A DNA stretch of 64,000 nucleotides, from positions 3,273,501 through 3,337,500 of the forward strand of contig CP000781.1 in NCBI GenBank assembly GCA_000017645.1, written 5' to 3'. Each line of letters starts with the position of its first letter. Position 1 is the first letter of the stretch. Positions 36,967 to 47,100 of the stretch are shown piece by piece. The stretch comes from Xanthobacter autotrophicus Py2 (GTDB lineage Bacteria > Pseudomonadota > Alphaproteobacteria > Rhizobiales > Xanthobacteraceae). The translations under genes and the position numbers were made by a program. A model generated the notes under the pieces. It was not told where the DNA came from. It searched no databases and worked only from the letters and a program-made list of their open reading frames with translations.

Positions 36967-39900
36967 TTAGGTCGCCACCGTCTGTGGCGAGGGCGAGACG
37001 GCAATCACCATTCCCCTCGTCATCAGAACGATGAGCCCGCGCTCGGCGCCGGTCATATCGAGATAGGCGCGGACCTGAGCCCGATAGTGGTCGAGCGTTT
37101 GAGCCTCGGGATTCACGTCGCTCTTCCAGTCGACAACCACGACGGGCCGGCCATCCTCGCCAATAGTCAGAGCGTCTGTGATCCCGGCCGTTGCGGTTTC
37201 TACGCCATCGGACGCCTGTGCGGCATAGACGGGAAATTCGGCCAGAAGGTCCGGCCGCAGGATCGCAATGTCGGGTAGGGCGAGGGTTTGCACGACACAG
37301 GCGGCCAGTTCTTCAGCCGACAGCCCCGTCGCCGGGGCGGAGACCGGAGACCGGCCGAGGGCGTGGATGAGGTCGGCCGCCCGGTCGGTCAGGGCGGCTT
37401 CCGCCTCCGAGGTTTCGCCGGTCAGCACCTCTTCCATGAGCTTGTGGAGGATCAGCCCGCGCTCCCGGCCGCCTTGCACGAGGGCAGCGGCTTCCAGCTC
37501 GGGAGGCTGGTCGTCGGCCAACCCGGTCCAGATTGCGGCTTCTTCCTCCCGCAGCACGATCCCGGCGGCGTTTTCGTCGCGGCTGGGAGCAAGCCAGGTC
37601 AGCCGCGTCTGCGCGGCTGTGATGGTTTCGGCCTCGGCGGCGAAGGTCGCGCGCGTCTGGGTATTGTCCGTGCCCGCTCCTGCGGCCGTGAGGCCGGCAG
37701 GCAGATGGGAGGCGTCCAAGCCGGGCAGGTCGGCGAGCGACAGATCGACGAGACCGATCCAGGCGGATTTCGACGGCGTGGTGTCGAGCCGGGGGAGGAC
37801 GAGAAGTTCGCGGGCGCGAGTGGCCGCGACATACCAGAGCCGGATGCGTTCGCGGTCCAGCTCTTCCTTTTCCGCTTGGCGCGCGGTTTCGTAGCCTTCG
37901 GGTGCGACGCCCAGGACCGAGCAATAGAAAGTCTCGGTCTGGCGGTCGATGACGGCGCTTTCGGGCGCCATGACGCCGGTCATGGTATTCACCGGAATGA
38001 CGATCGGCCATTCCAGCCCCTTGGCCGCGTGCATGGTGAAGAGCGCGACCGCTTCCTCCTGCGCGTCGGGCCGTCCCTCGACGGCGCGCGCCTCGTCGGA
38101 CCACGCTGCTGTCATCGCCTCGGCGAAGGCGCGCAGGCCGCGCACGGCGTAGCCGGTCGACAGGCTGAGATAGAGGTCGATGTTGGCGAGCGCGCGCTCG
38201 GCCTGGCCGCGATGGCGCTCGAGGAGGAGCGGGCGGACGCGCATCACGTCCACGGCCTGCGAGAGCAGTTCGTGCGGGGTCGTGCTGTTGCCGCGCCGGG
38301 AGAGCGATTGCAGCCGCTCGATGACCGCGCGCGCGAGTGAGTGCGTGATGACGGCCGGGTCGATGCTGAGATCCAGGCGCGGAATCCGATCCGGCTGTTC
38401 CTTCGAGCGCGGAAGTCCCCAGACGATGTCCAGCAGGTCTTCTTCGGTGAGGCCGACCAGAGGTCCGCGCAGCAGCGCGCCGAGCGCCAGCGTGTCGCGG
38501 CGATCGGCCAGGACGCGGGTCAGCGCAATTAGGTCCTGGATTTCCTGGCGGCGGAACAGCCCCTTGCCGGCTTGGGTCGCCACAGGGATGCCCCGGCGCT
38601 CCAGGGCTTCCTCATAGCGCCACAGCTCCGCGCCGGTCGGCGCCAGCAAGGCGATGTCGCCCGGCTGGCAGGGACGCTCCGCGCCGCTGCGACGATCGAT
38701 GATTGGGTGGCTTTCGATCAGTCGGGCGCACAGCTCGGCGATGGCGTCGGCTTCGGCGTCGCGCTGCTGTTCGGCGCTGGCCTTGCCGTTTTCGTCCGCT
38801 ACCGCGATGTCGAGGGCCGCCACGCACAGGCCGCCTCGGTCGCTATGGAACGGGTCGAGAGCGGTGAAGCCCGGCTGCCCATCGGCCGAGAGCACGGCCT
38901 CGAAGCGTTCGTTGACGAAGGTGAGGATCGAGGCGCAGGAGCGGAAATTGGTGGAGATCGACAGGAGACTGTCGGGGTCTTGGACGCGAAAGGCGTCGCG
39001 CGCCTGCACATAGGCGCCGACATCGGCGCCACGGAAGCGGTAGATTGCCTGCTTGGGATCGCCGACCAGGAAGAGCGCTCCCGGCCGGATCCGGAAGCGG
39101 GTCCAGTCGTCATTGCCTTCGACCGGCTCGCCGCAGAGCCGCCAGAAGATCTCGGTTTGCAGGGGATCTGTGTCCTGGAACTCATCGACGAGGACATGAG
39201 CGAAACGCTGTCCCAGCGCGCGGCGAACCTCGTCATGGTCGCGCAGCATATCGCGCGCGGCGAAAATCAGATCGTCGAAGTCGAGCTGGGCGCTTGCGCG
39301 CTTGTGGTCGCGGTAGCGTTGCAGGACAGGACGCGCTTCTTCGATCAGCGCCGCCAGGGCCTGGCTGGCCGCAGCCTGAAGAAGCGAAATCCAGGCATCG
39401 CAGCAAGCGGTGTAATGAGCATCGGCGTCGTCGTTCAGCCGATCACCATCGGCTTTCGAGAGGCCAGCCTGTTTTGCAGCGGCGGCCCATTTGCCCTTCT
39501 TGCGATAGGAAGCGAAGGTGCCAGCCTTGGTGCAAAGGTCGGGATGCGGCCGTGACGTCAGGAGTTGGACGAGGCCGGCGGGGGTTGCGGGATCGGAGCC
39601 ATTTGCCAACGCGGTCGCCATCTCGACCAGCCGTTCGACGATCACAACCGTTTCCGGCTCGGTCGTCCCTGTCCCATGCATGAAGCCCGCGAAATCCGCC
39701 GCGGCCTGCCGGAACGCCGTCAGGCGGCCGTCAAGCGGGGATATGGGCGGCGCGGCGAGGGTACGGCGGCGGCGCAGATTTTCGGCAATCTTGTGAACGA
39801 GCGCCACGGTTTCGCCGGGGCTGTGCAACACCATCTCTGCGAGGATGCCGCCCTGGCCGCCGGACAGGCGCTCGCGCAACCAGCCATCAACAATTTCGAG

Positions 39901-40362
39901 GAAGGTGAGATCGGCCTGATTGCGATCCATGACGCCGGCGCCGGGATCGATGTCGGCCTCCGCCGGATAGGGCTTGATCAGGCGCTGACAGAAGCCGTGG
40001 ATGGTTGAACAGGTGATTTCGTCGATCGCGGTGCTTGCGGCGGCGAGATTATCGCGATGGGCCTGGGACAGGCCGTGGGGCAGCGCGACGCGCAGCTCGG
40101 TCGCGATCTTGCCGTCCGAGAGGTCGGCGACGAATTCGCGGACACGGGACAGCAGCTCGCTCGCGGCGAGTTCGGTAAAGGTGACGGCGGCAATGGCGCG
40201 CGGCGAGACCCCTTCGGCAAGCATCGCGGCGATGCGCCCTGCCATGACGGCGGTCTTGCCCGAACCCGCGCCGGCCTCAACGAGGATCGACCGATCATGG
40301 AGGCTGATCGCGTCGCGGCGCGCGCCGTCATCCTTCAGCACTGTGGACACTCTGCTCATCAT
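36967..40362 (-). CDS. AddA-like UvrD helicase with C-terminal PD-(D/E)XK nuclease
   Basis: A 1131-residue SF1 helicase-nuclease. Motif I is EAGAGSGKT (residues 29-37), the Walker B/motif II region is LVDEFQDTDP (about 390), motif III GDPKQAIYRFRGAD, motif VI YVAATRARELLVLP. The nuclease motif is near residue 1078 (ITDALTIGEDGRPVVVVDWK). The start ATG at 40362 overlaps the upstream AddB-like stop. It resembles AddA/RecB-type DNA end-processing enzymes, but in this context it probably degrades foreign DNA. A remnant of a related gene is found at 20838-20918. Confidence 0.92.
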   Translation of the reverse strand: MMSRVSTVLKDDGARRDAISLHDRSILVEAGAGSGKTAVMAGRIAAMLAEGVSPRAIAAVTFTELAASELLSRVREFVADLSDGKIATELRVALPHGLSQAHRDNLAAASTAIDEITCSTIHGFCQRLIKPYPAEADIDPGAGVMDRNQADLTFLEIVDGWLRERLSGGQGGILAEMVLHSPGETVALVHKIAENLRRRRTLAAPPISPLDGRLTAFRQAAADFAGFMHGTGTTEPETVVIVERLVEMATALANGSDPATPAGLVQLLTSRPHPDLCTKAGTFASYRKKGKWAAAAKQAGLSKADGDRLNDDADAHYTACCDAWISLLQAAASQALAALIEEARPVLQRYRDHKRASAQLDFDDLIFAARDMLRDHDEVRRALGQRFAHVLVDEFQDTDPLQTEIFWRLCGEPVEGNDDWTRFRIRPGALFLVGDPKQAIYRFRGADVGAYVQARDAFRVQDPDSLLSISTNFRSCASILTFVNERFEAVLSADGQPGFTALDPFHSDRGGLCVAALDIAVADENGKASAEQQRDAEADAIAELCARLIESHPIIDRRSGAERPCQPGDIALLAPTGAELWRYEEALERRGIPVATQAGKGLFRRQEIQDLIALTRVLADRRDTLALGALLRGPLVGLTEEDLLDIVWGLPRSKEQPDRIPRLDLSIDPAVITHSLARAVIERLQSLSRRGNSTTPHELLSQAVDVMRVRPLLLERHRGQAERALANIDLYLSLSTGYAVRGLRAFAEAMTAAWSDEARAVEGRPDAQEEAVALFTMHAAKGLEWPIVIPVNTMTGVMAPESAVIDRQTETFYCSVLGVAPEGYETARQAEKEELDRERIRLWYVAATRARELLVLPRLDTTPSKSAWIGLVDLSLADLPGLDASHLPAGLTAAGAGTDNTQTRATFAAEAETITAAQTRLTWLAPSRDENAAGIVLREEEAAIWTGLADDQPPELEAAALVQGGRERGLILHKLMEEVLTGETSEAEAALTDRAADLIHALGRSPVSAPATGLSAEELAACVVQTLALPDIAILRPDLLAEFPVYAAQASDGVETATAGITDALTIGEDGRPVVVVDWKSDVNPEAQTLDHYRAQVRAYLDMTGAERGLIVLMTRGMVIAVSPSPQTVAT

Positions 40363-43013
40363 TCCGCCTCCCAGATCTGAGCGACTTCGCCCAGCCGCTC
40401 CGTCGCGGCCGGGAGTTTGCGTTTGCAATAGGTGGCGCTGGCGTTGGCCGGCAGGGCGAAGGCGAGGTCGTCATAGTCGCCGCCAGTGTCCGGCCCAGGC
40501 AGCGCCGCGCCGCTGGCGAGGCTGGCCCTCGCCGCGCGGAGATAGCCCGTGATTTCCGTGAGCACCGCCTCGGGATCATCGAGCTGGAGATCGACCGGAT
40601 CTCGCGGGTAGAGCAGCGAGGCGCTGATGGCGACGTCATCGCCAAGGAGCGCTTTCACCGCAAAGGCATAGAGGCAGCGCTGAAGCTCGCGCCCGCCGTT
40701 CAGCCGGATGTTTCCCTGCGGCGTCCGGCCCGTTTTGTAGTCGCGAACCAGCGCACGCTTGCCGTCGCCCGAAATGTCGAGCCGGTCGATATAGCCGGCG
40801 ATATTGAAGCCGGTATCGGGAATCGTGACCGGCGCGGTCGCATCCCATGGGGCCTCCGCTTCGGATTTCGGTTCTGAGCCGCCGAACGGCACCTCGCCAT
40901 AGGCGCGTGCGCCCGGCAAGGCGTCGTCCCCATAGGACAGGGCGCGGCCCGCCAGCGCGCGGGCGTCGTCGAGGGTGCGGCCCCAGATAACCGCCGGCGG
41001 AACAGGGCGTTCGCTTTCCCAATCGGCGGCGACGGTCTGCGCGGCTCGGGCCACTGCGATTTCGATCATGTCCGTGTCGGCAGATGCGAGCCCACCCCCG
41101 ATCTCGAGGTCGCGCAAGGCGCGGTCGAGAACCAAGTGGACGAGATCGCCGATTCCGAGCGCGTCGAGCACCAGCGGCTCGGCGCTGCTTTGCGGTTCGC
41201 GCCATCCGAACGCATAGATCCACACGAAAGTGAGCGGATTGCGTAGCAGACGGCGAAGCGAACTGGCCGACTGGGTGCGATCGAGAATGGCGAGAACGAG
41301 CGGATGGTCCGCGCGGACGAGCCCGTCATGGGGCGTGATCTCAGTCTGCCGCCAGTCGCGCCAGCAACCTTGCGCGCCGATCGCTTGCGGATCAGCGGCG
41401 AATTCCTGTGGCCGCGCCATAAGACGGTCGGTTTCGCTGAAGGCGTGGGCCGGCGTCGCGTTGCGGCGGAGGTAGGTTTCGGCGCCATGCCCGGCAAGCA
41501 ATGGGCTGCGTCCCAGGAGACGGCCGTCGCTGTCGCGCCGGGCGCGCGAGAGAACGACAGCGCCAGCCGTCGTGGCGAGGATCGTCTTGAAATCTCGGCG
41601 GTCGGCGAGGTTCACCGGAAGCGGATCGAGGACCGGGGTCGGGATGATGTGATCCGGGATCAAACGGTCCTCGGCGATCCCGCGTGGCCAGCGCGAGGAA
41701 TTGAGGCCCAGCAGCCGCACGAAACGGCGGGGGGATGCCGCGAGCGCGCTGGCCGGCATCCAGGCGACGGAGACGCAGGCTTCCAGTCCGTCGTCCTGTT
41801 TCAAGATTTCCAGCGTTGCGTCGATCGAGGCGGCAGGCCCGGCGAGCAGTGCCTTGCGCCAGATTGCGTGCGCTCGGCCCTTGAGGAAGGCTTCACCGAT
41901 CTCCGCCGCTGCGTCCGATCCTTTCGCCAGAATCTCAACCGCCGAGCGCAGTGTCGGCGCGTGGTTTGCGCCATCGGGCCAGTCGTCTGGCGTCAGCCTG
42001 GCCAGTAGGCGGTTCCAGGCGCTCGGCGTAGAGAGAGGAGCGTCTGTCGGCAGGACGCGCAACCAGCCTTCGGGCAGGGCCTCGAAAGGCCCGCCGTCCC
42101 GGCACAGCGCCGCGAGGCGGCGCAGGCGCGATTGCGACAGGCCGCGAACGACGATGTCGGCCAGCGCTGCGGCCGCCTGGCCCTCGCGCGTGGCGACGGT
42201 TCGGACGCCATGAACGAAGTGCAGGTCGATATTGGCGTCGGCGCGCAGGGCGAGGAAGTGATCATCATAATCTGCGGGCGACGCGGTCGCGAGGGCGATT
42301 TCCGAAGGCGATACGCCCGAGGCGAGGAGGCTTCGCACCCAGCGCATCGCCTCGATGGCCTCGTGATAGGCCGTTGCGGCGCTCACGGCGCGAATTTCCG
42401 GCGTGTGTGCCGGCGAGCGCGATATGGTGACGCCCGTGCTTTCGAGCCATGTGGGGACGCTCCTTGGGCCGGCCGTCCACTGCACGGGGATATGTGCGGT
42501 GAGGGCTGCGAGCAGCGGCCTCCAGCAGGGCGAGAGTTCGGTAAGGCCGACGATCTCAATCGGGCCGAGGACGGTCGGTGCGTGACCGATGCGGGCGATC
42601 GCGGCAGTGACGATGTCGAGAGGCCGCATCATGCCGGGCGGAAGCTGATCGAGGACGGCCGTTTCGAGGCGCGCAATCGCGGCGAGTCGGGGATGAGCGG
42701 CCGCGTGTGCGGCAAGGTTGATGCCCGCGCGCCAGGCTTTGCGGAGCGTATCGACTGCCGCGTCGATCATGCCGGGGAGGATTTTGATGCTCTCCAGTTC
42801 TCCCATCTGGGTCGCCGGCAAGGCCGCCTGAATGGCCGCGCGCAGGTTCTCGTCGTCAATCGGTCGGGCGAAGCCGCCGGCCAGCCGGACGACCGCCTGC
42901 TCGAAGGACATGACCTGCAGTCCGTGACGCGCGTTCCGGGCCGCCGCCAGCCGGCTTTCCCGCATGGCGAGGCGGCCATGAATGACCAGCGTGGATCGAC
43001 TCGGGATGGTCAT
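40359..43013 (-). CDS. AddB-like PD-(D/E)XK nuclease
   Basis: An 884-residue protein of the AddB/inactivated-helicase-nuclease type. The C-terminal nuclease shows FNIAGYIDRLDISGDGKRAL followed by VRDYKTGRTPQG (residues about 740-765), the D-(E)xK core, and a downstream QRCLYAF helix. The N-terminal part looks like a decayed SF1 helicase without an intact Walker A. The ATG at 43013 is chosen for its GGAGAG site; the frame is open to 43145. It is first in the leftward operon and, with the next gene, mirrors an AddAB pair. Confidence 0.88.
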   Translation of the reverse strand: MTIPSRSTLVIHGRLAMRESRLAAARNARHGLQVMSFEQAVVRLAGGFARPIDDENLRAAIQAALPATQMGELESIKILPGMIDAAVDTLRKAWRAGINLAAHAAAHPRLAAIARLETAVLDQLPPGMMRPLDIVTAAIARIGHAPTVLGPIEIVGLTELSPCWRPLLAALTAHIPVQWTAGPRSVPTWLESTGVTISRSPAHTPEIRAVSAATAYHEAIEAMRWVRSLLASGVSPSEIALATASPADYDDHFLALRADANIDLHFVHGVRTVATREGQAAAALADIVVRGLSQSRLRRLAALCRDGGPFEALPEGWLRVLPTDAPLSTPSAWNRLLARLTPDDWPDGANHAPTLRSAVEILAKGSDAAAEIGEAFLKGRAHAIWRKALLAGPAASIDATLEILKQDDGLEACVSVAWMPASALAASPRRFVRLLGLNSSRWPRGIAEDRLIPDHIIPTPVLDPLPVNLADRRDFKTILATTAGAVVLSRARRDSDGRLLGRSPLLAGHGAETYLRRNATPAHAFSETDRLMARPQEFAADPQAIGAQGCWRDWRQTEITPHDGLVRADHPLVLAILDRTQSASSLRRLLRNPLTFVWIYAFGWREPQSSAEPLVLDALGIGDLVHLVLDRALRDLEIGGGLASADTDMIEIAVARAAQTVAADWESERPVPPAVIWGRTLDDARALAGRALSYGDDALPGARAYGEVPFGGSEPKSEAEAPWDATAPVTIPDTGFNIAGYIDRLDISGDGKRALVRDYKTGRTPQGNIRLNGGRELQRCLYAFAVKALLGDDVAISASLLYPRDPVDLQLDDPEAVLTEITGYLRAARASLASGAALPGPDTGGDYDDLAFALPANASATYCKRKLPAATERLGEVAQIWEAE

Positions 43014-43140
43014 GGCCGCTCTCCTTCCGGTTGCTGTATTGCCCGGGCGCGGAGTTATCGCTGGGACCACTGTCGGTTGGCCGGTCATCTCGCGTTTCGA
43101 GTTGTGCCGCTGCATGACTTGCCCCGCCCATGTCCAATCG

Positions 43141-43165
43141 CCCATTGACGGGCGCCCTTAATGGG
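43141..43165. promoter_or_regulatory. Candidate operator in the divergent spacer
   Basis: CCCATT-N13-AATGGG forms a dyad with a palindromic GGGCGCCC-like centre, in the 221-base spacer between the two divergent defence operons. The AT-rich stretch AATAATAATTACAC follows at 43166-43179. The position, 70 bases before the WYL regulator gene, suits binding by that regulator to control one or both operons. Confidence 0.4.
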
Positions 43166-43234
43166 AATAATAATTACACGCACTTCATCGTGGTGTCCAT
43201 ATAGTTTTTATCCTCACTTACGAAACGGGAAGCA

Positions 43235-44119
43235 ATGGCAGAGGCTGCAACGGCGCTGAAATGGGGGGTGGAGCGCCGACTCGAATTCATCGAGTTCCGG
43301 CTGTTCTGGGAGGGCTCGATCAACCGCGCCGACCTCGTGGAGGTGTTTGGTGTGTCGGTTCCGCAGGCGTCGAAGGATCTGACGCTCTACCAAGAGCGGG
43401 CGCCAGGGAACATGGAATATGACACGCGCGCCAAGCGCTACGTCGCGGCCGAGAAGTTCATGCTGCGCTTTCTCGATCCCGACCCTTACGTCTATCTCGC
43501 GCAGCTTCGTTCGGTCGCTGAAGGCGCTGTGCCATCTCATGATTCCTGGATCGCCGCGCTCCCCAGCGCCGACGTCGCACTGACTCCCAGGCGAGACATC
43601 GACATAGAGGTTCTGCGCAAGATGCTCGACGCGAGCCGTGAGGGGCACTCCGTCGAGATCTTCTATCAGTCGATGAACAAGGCGCGGCCGGACCCTATCT
43701 GGCGGCGCATCACCCCTCATGCCTTCGGCTACGATGGCTTCCGTTGGCATGTCCGGGCCTATTGCCACCTCGAACACAAGTTCAAGGATTTCCTGCTGCC
43801 GCGCATTCTGGAGGTAGGTGCGAAGGGTGAGCCGGGCGAGCCCGGCGAGCGGGATTGGCTCTGGAACAACTATTTCGACGTTATCATAGGTCCGCATCCA
43901 GCGCTCACCGCAAGCCAGAAGAAGGTCGTCGCCAAGGATTATGGGCTCGATTACGGTAACGGCGTGCTGACGGTTCGTTATGCAATGCTCTTCTATGTTT
44001 TGAAGCGTCTTGGTTTGCTTGGTGACGCTGCAAAGCAGAGCGCCCATACCCAGCATATTGTGACAATAAACCGCAAGGAAACTGAAGCCGCACTTGAGAA
44101 GGCGGAGTTTCAGCTATGA
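43235..44119 (+). CDS. WYL-domain transcriptional regulator (BrxR/CapW type)
   Basis: A 294-residue regulator. An N-terminal winged HTH (RRLEFIEFRLFWEGSINRAD, then GVSVPQASKDLTLYQ) is followed by a WYL domain (about residues 125-205: SVEIFYQSMNKARPDPIWRR, ITPHAFGYDGFRWHVRAYC) and a C-terminal WCX-like region. This architecture matches BrxR/CapW proteins, which repress defence operons until a ligand, probably nucleic acid, binds. It stands at the hub of the two operons, 22 bases before the SNF2 helicase gene and 221 bases from the divergent AddB-like gene. Confidence 0.9.
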   Translation: MAEAATALKWGVERRLEFIEFRLFWEGSINRADLVEVFGVSVPQASKDLTLYQERAPGNMEYDTRAKRYVAAEKFMLRFLDPDPYVYLAQLRSVAEGAVPSHDSWIAALPSADVALTPRRDIDIEVLRKMLDASREGHSVEIFYQSMNKARPDPIWRRITPHAFGYDGFRWHVRAYCHLEHKFKDFLLPRILEVGAKGEPGEPGERDWLWNNYFDVIIGPHPALTASQKKVVAKDYGLDYGNGVLTVRYAMLFYVLKRLGLLGDAAKQSAHTQHIVTINRKETEAALEKAEFQL

Positions 44120-44141
44120 ACGAATCGGGAGGCGCTGACTG

Positions 44142-47100
44142 ATGGGGGCAAGGCTTGAAGAGATAAAGAACGGCGCATCCGTGCGAGGCGTTGCCTCGGC
44201 ACAGGCCGTGCATGTCATTTCGGTCGATTGGATCGGCGATCAGGCGGTCAGCGTCGTCTTCCGCGATCACAACGGCGCGGTGGCGGAGGCGGTTCTTTAT
44301 CGCGACGACGAGCACCGTCTGGAGATCGAACAGAACGGCCGGCCCTGGTCGTTCGACGCGGACGGTGCGTTGCTGCGTCTGGTGACGGAAGCCAACCGCA
44401 TCAAGTTGGCGCACTATTTCGATCCGTATCTCGCCATCCACACCAGCCTGGTCGACCCGCTGCCGCACCAGATCTCTGCCGTTTATGGCGAGATGCTGCC
44501 GCGGCAGCCGCTTCGCTTCCTCCTTGCCGACGATCCCGGCGCCGGCAAGACGATTATGGCCGGGCTATTGATGAAGGAACTGATCGCCCGTAGCGATCTG
44601 GAGCGATGCCTCGTTGTCGCGCCGGGCGGCCTGGTCGAGCAGTGGCAGGACGAACTCGGCCAGAAGTTCAATCTTGAATTCGATATCCTCTCCCGCGACA
44701 TGATCGAGAACTCGCGGTCGGGCAATCCGTTCAGCGACCGGGATCGGCTGATCGTCCGTCTCGACGTGCTGGCGCGCAACGAGGAGCTTCAGGAGAAGCT
44801 CATGAGCGCGCGCGAATGGGACCTGATCATCTGCGACGAGGCGCATCGCATGTCGGCCACCTATTTTGGTGGCGAGGTCAAATATACGCGCCGCTATCAG
44901 GTCGGTCAGAAGCTCGGCCAAGTCTGCCGGCATCTGCTGCTGATGTCGGCGACGCCGCACAATGGCAAGGAAGAGGATTTCCAGCTTTTCATGGCGTTGC
45001 TCGACGGTGATCGGTTTGAGGGCCGGTTCCGGGATGGCGTCCACTATGCCGATACCGAAGACATGATGAGGCGGCTGACCAAGGAGGAACTGCTGAAGTT
45101 CGATGGCCGGCCGCTCTTCCCGGAACGGCGGGCGCGCACCGTCAAATATCAGCTCTCGGAAGGGGAGGCCGCGCTCTACACCGCCGTCACCGAATATGTG
45201 CGCACTGAGATGAACCGCGTGCAGCGGTTCGCCGAAGGCGATGGGAAGAAGCGCAATAATGTCGGCTTCGCCTTGCAGATTCTCCAGCGGCGTCTCGCAT
45301 CGTCGCCGGCCGCCATTTACCAGTCCCTCAAGCGACGGCGCGAACGGCTGGAAAACGAGCTGGGTGAGGCGCGCCTTGCCGCCAAGGGCCGCCGGGCGGG
45401 CATGGGTGAGCCGGCGATCAACGCCGATATGCTGCGCAATATCGAGGAATATGGCCAGGAGGAGATCGACGAGCTTGAGGATCTGATCTCGACGGGCGCG
45501 ACGACGGCCGAGACGGTTGAGCAGCTCGCGTTGGAAGTTGAGACGCTGAAGGGCCTGGAGACGATGGCGCTCGGCGTGCTGCGCTCCGGCGTGGATACGA
45601 AGTGGAGCCAGCTCAATCGTATCCTCGACGACGATCTCATGATTGATTCCGCCGGCAATCGCCGCAAGCTGATCATCTTCACCGAACCCAAGGACACGTT
45701 GCACTACCTGCTCGACAAGGTGCGGGCGCGGCTTGGAAATCCCGAGGCCGTGGAAGTGATCCACGGCGGGGTGTCGCGCGAAGAGCGACGCAAGGTCGTC
45801 GAGCGCTTCATGCAGGATAAGGACATGCTGGTCCTCATCGCCAACGACGCGGCGGGCGAGGGCGTGAACCTTCAGCGCGGCCACCTCATGGTCAATTACG
45901 ACTTGCCGTGGAATCCCAACAAGATCGAGCAGCGGTTCGGCCGTATCCACCGCATCGGCCAGACCGAGGTTTGTCATCTTTGGAATCTGGTCGCGGCCGA
46001 CACGCGCGAGGGTGAGGTTTATGCCCGTCTGCTTGAGAAGCTGGAGGCAGCACGCGAGGCGCTGGGCGGCCGTGTCTATGACGTGCTCGGCGAATTGTTC
46101 GACGGCGTGGCGCTCAAGGATCTGCTGTTTGAGGCGATCCAGTATGGCGAGAAGGAAGAGGTAAAGGCGCGTCTGTTCCAGCAAGTCGATGGCGCGGTCG
46201 ATCAGGCACATCTGCTCGAATTGTTGCGTCGCCGCGCTCTGACCAACGACACCATGCCGGAGGGCAGGGTCGAGGAGTTGCGGCTTGAAATGGAACGCGC
46301 CGACGCACTGCGTCTCCAGCCGCACCACGTCCAGAGCTTCTTCGTCGAGGCGTTCCAGCATCTGGGCGGTCGCATCAAGCGCCGCGAGGAGGGGCGCTGG
46401 GAGATCGCCCATGTGCCTGTGCGCATCCGCGAGCGGGATCGTCAGATCGGGACCGGCGCGCCGATCCAGACGCAATATGAGCGGATCTGCTTCGAGAAGG
46501 ACAAGATCAACCAGCAGCCGGTCGCTGCCTTCGTCTGTCCCGGCCATCCGCTGCTGGAAGCGGTGATCAGCCTGATCCGTGAACAGTATGAGCAGATCAT
46601 GCGGCAGGGCGCGATCCTGGTGGACGACACCGATACCGGCGACGCGCTGTCGGCGATTTTCCTGCTGGAGCATACGGTCCAGGACGGTCGAGTCACCAGC
46701 GCCGGCAAGCCGCATGTGATTTCGCAGCGGCTCCAGTTTGCTGCCATCGACAAGGCCGGAAACACCGTCAACGCCGGCATCGCACCGCATTTGAATCTGC
46801 GCCCCGCCAGGCCGGAAGAGGTCGCCAGCGTTCGCGATCTTCTGGACGAGAGCTGGCTGACTACCGATCTGGAGAGGGCCGCAATCCGGTTTGCGACGGT
46901 CGAGCTGGCGCAGGGCCATGTCGCCGAGGTCAAGGCGCGGCGCCTACCCGAGATCGAAAAGGTTGAGCAGGAGGTTCGCGCCCGGCTCAAGAAGGAGATC
47001 AATTATTGGGACTCGCGTGCCTTCGAGCTGAAGGAGGAGGAGCGCGCTGGCAAGAAGACGCGGGTGAATTGGCAGAACGCGCAACGACGGGCTGAAGATC

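Noticed and set aside
36967..43013. Ordinary housekeeping addAB
   Set aside because: The pair is coupled in a six-gene operon on an island with PLD and SF2 genes, and a related fragment is found elsewhere in the island; housekeeping addAB would not be expected there. Phylogeny could overturn this.
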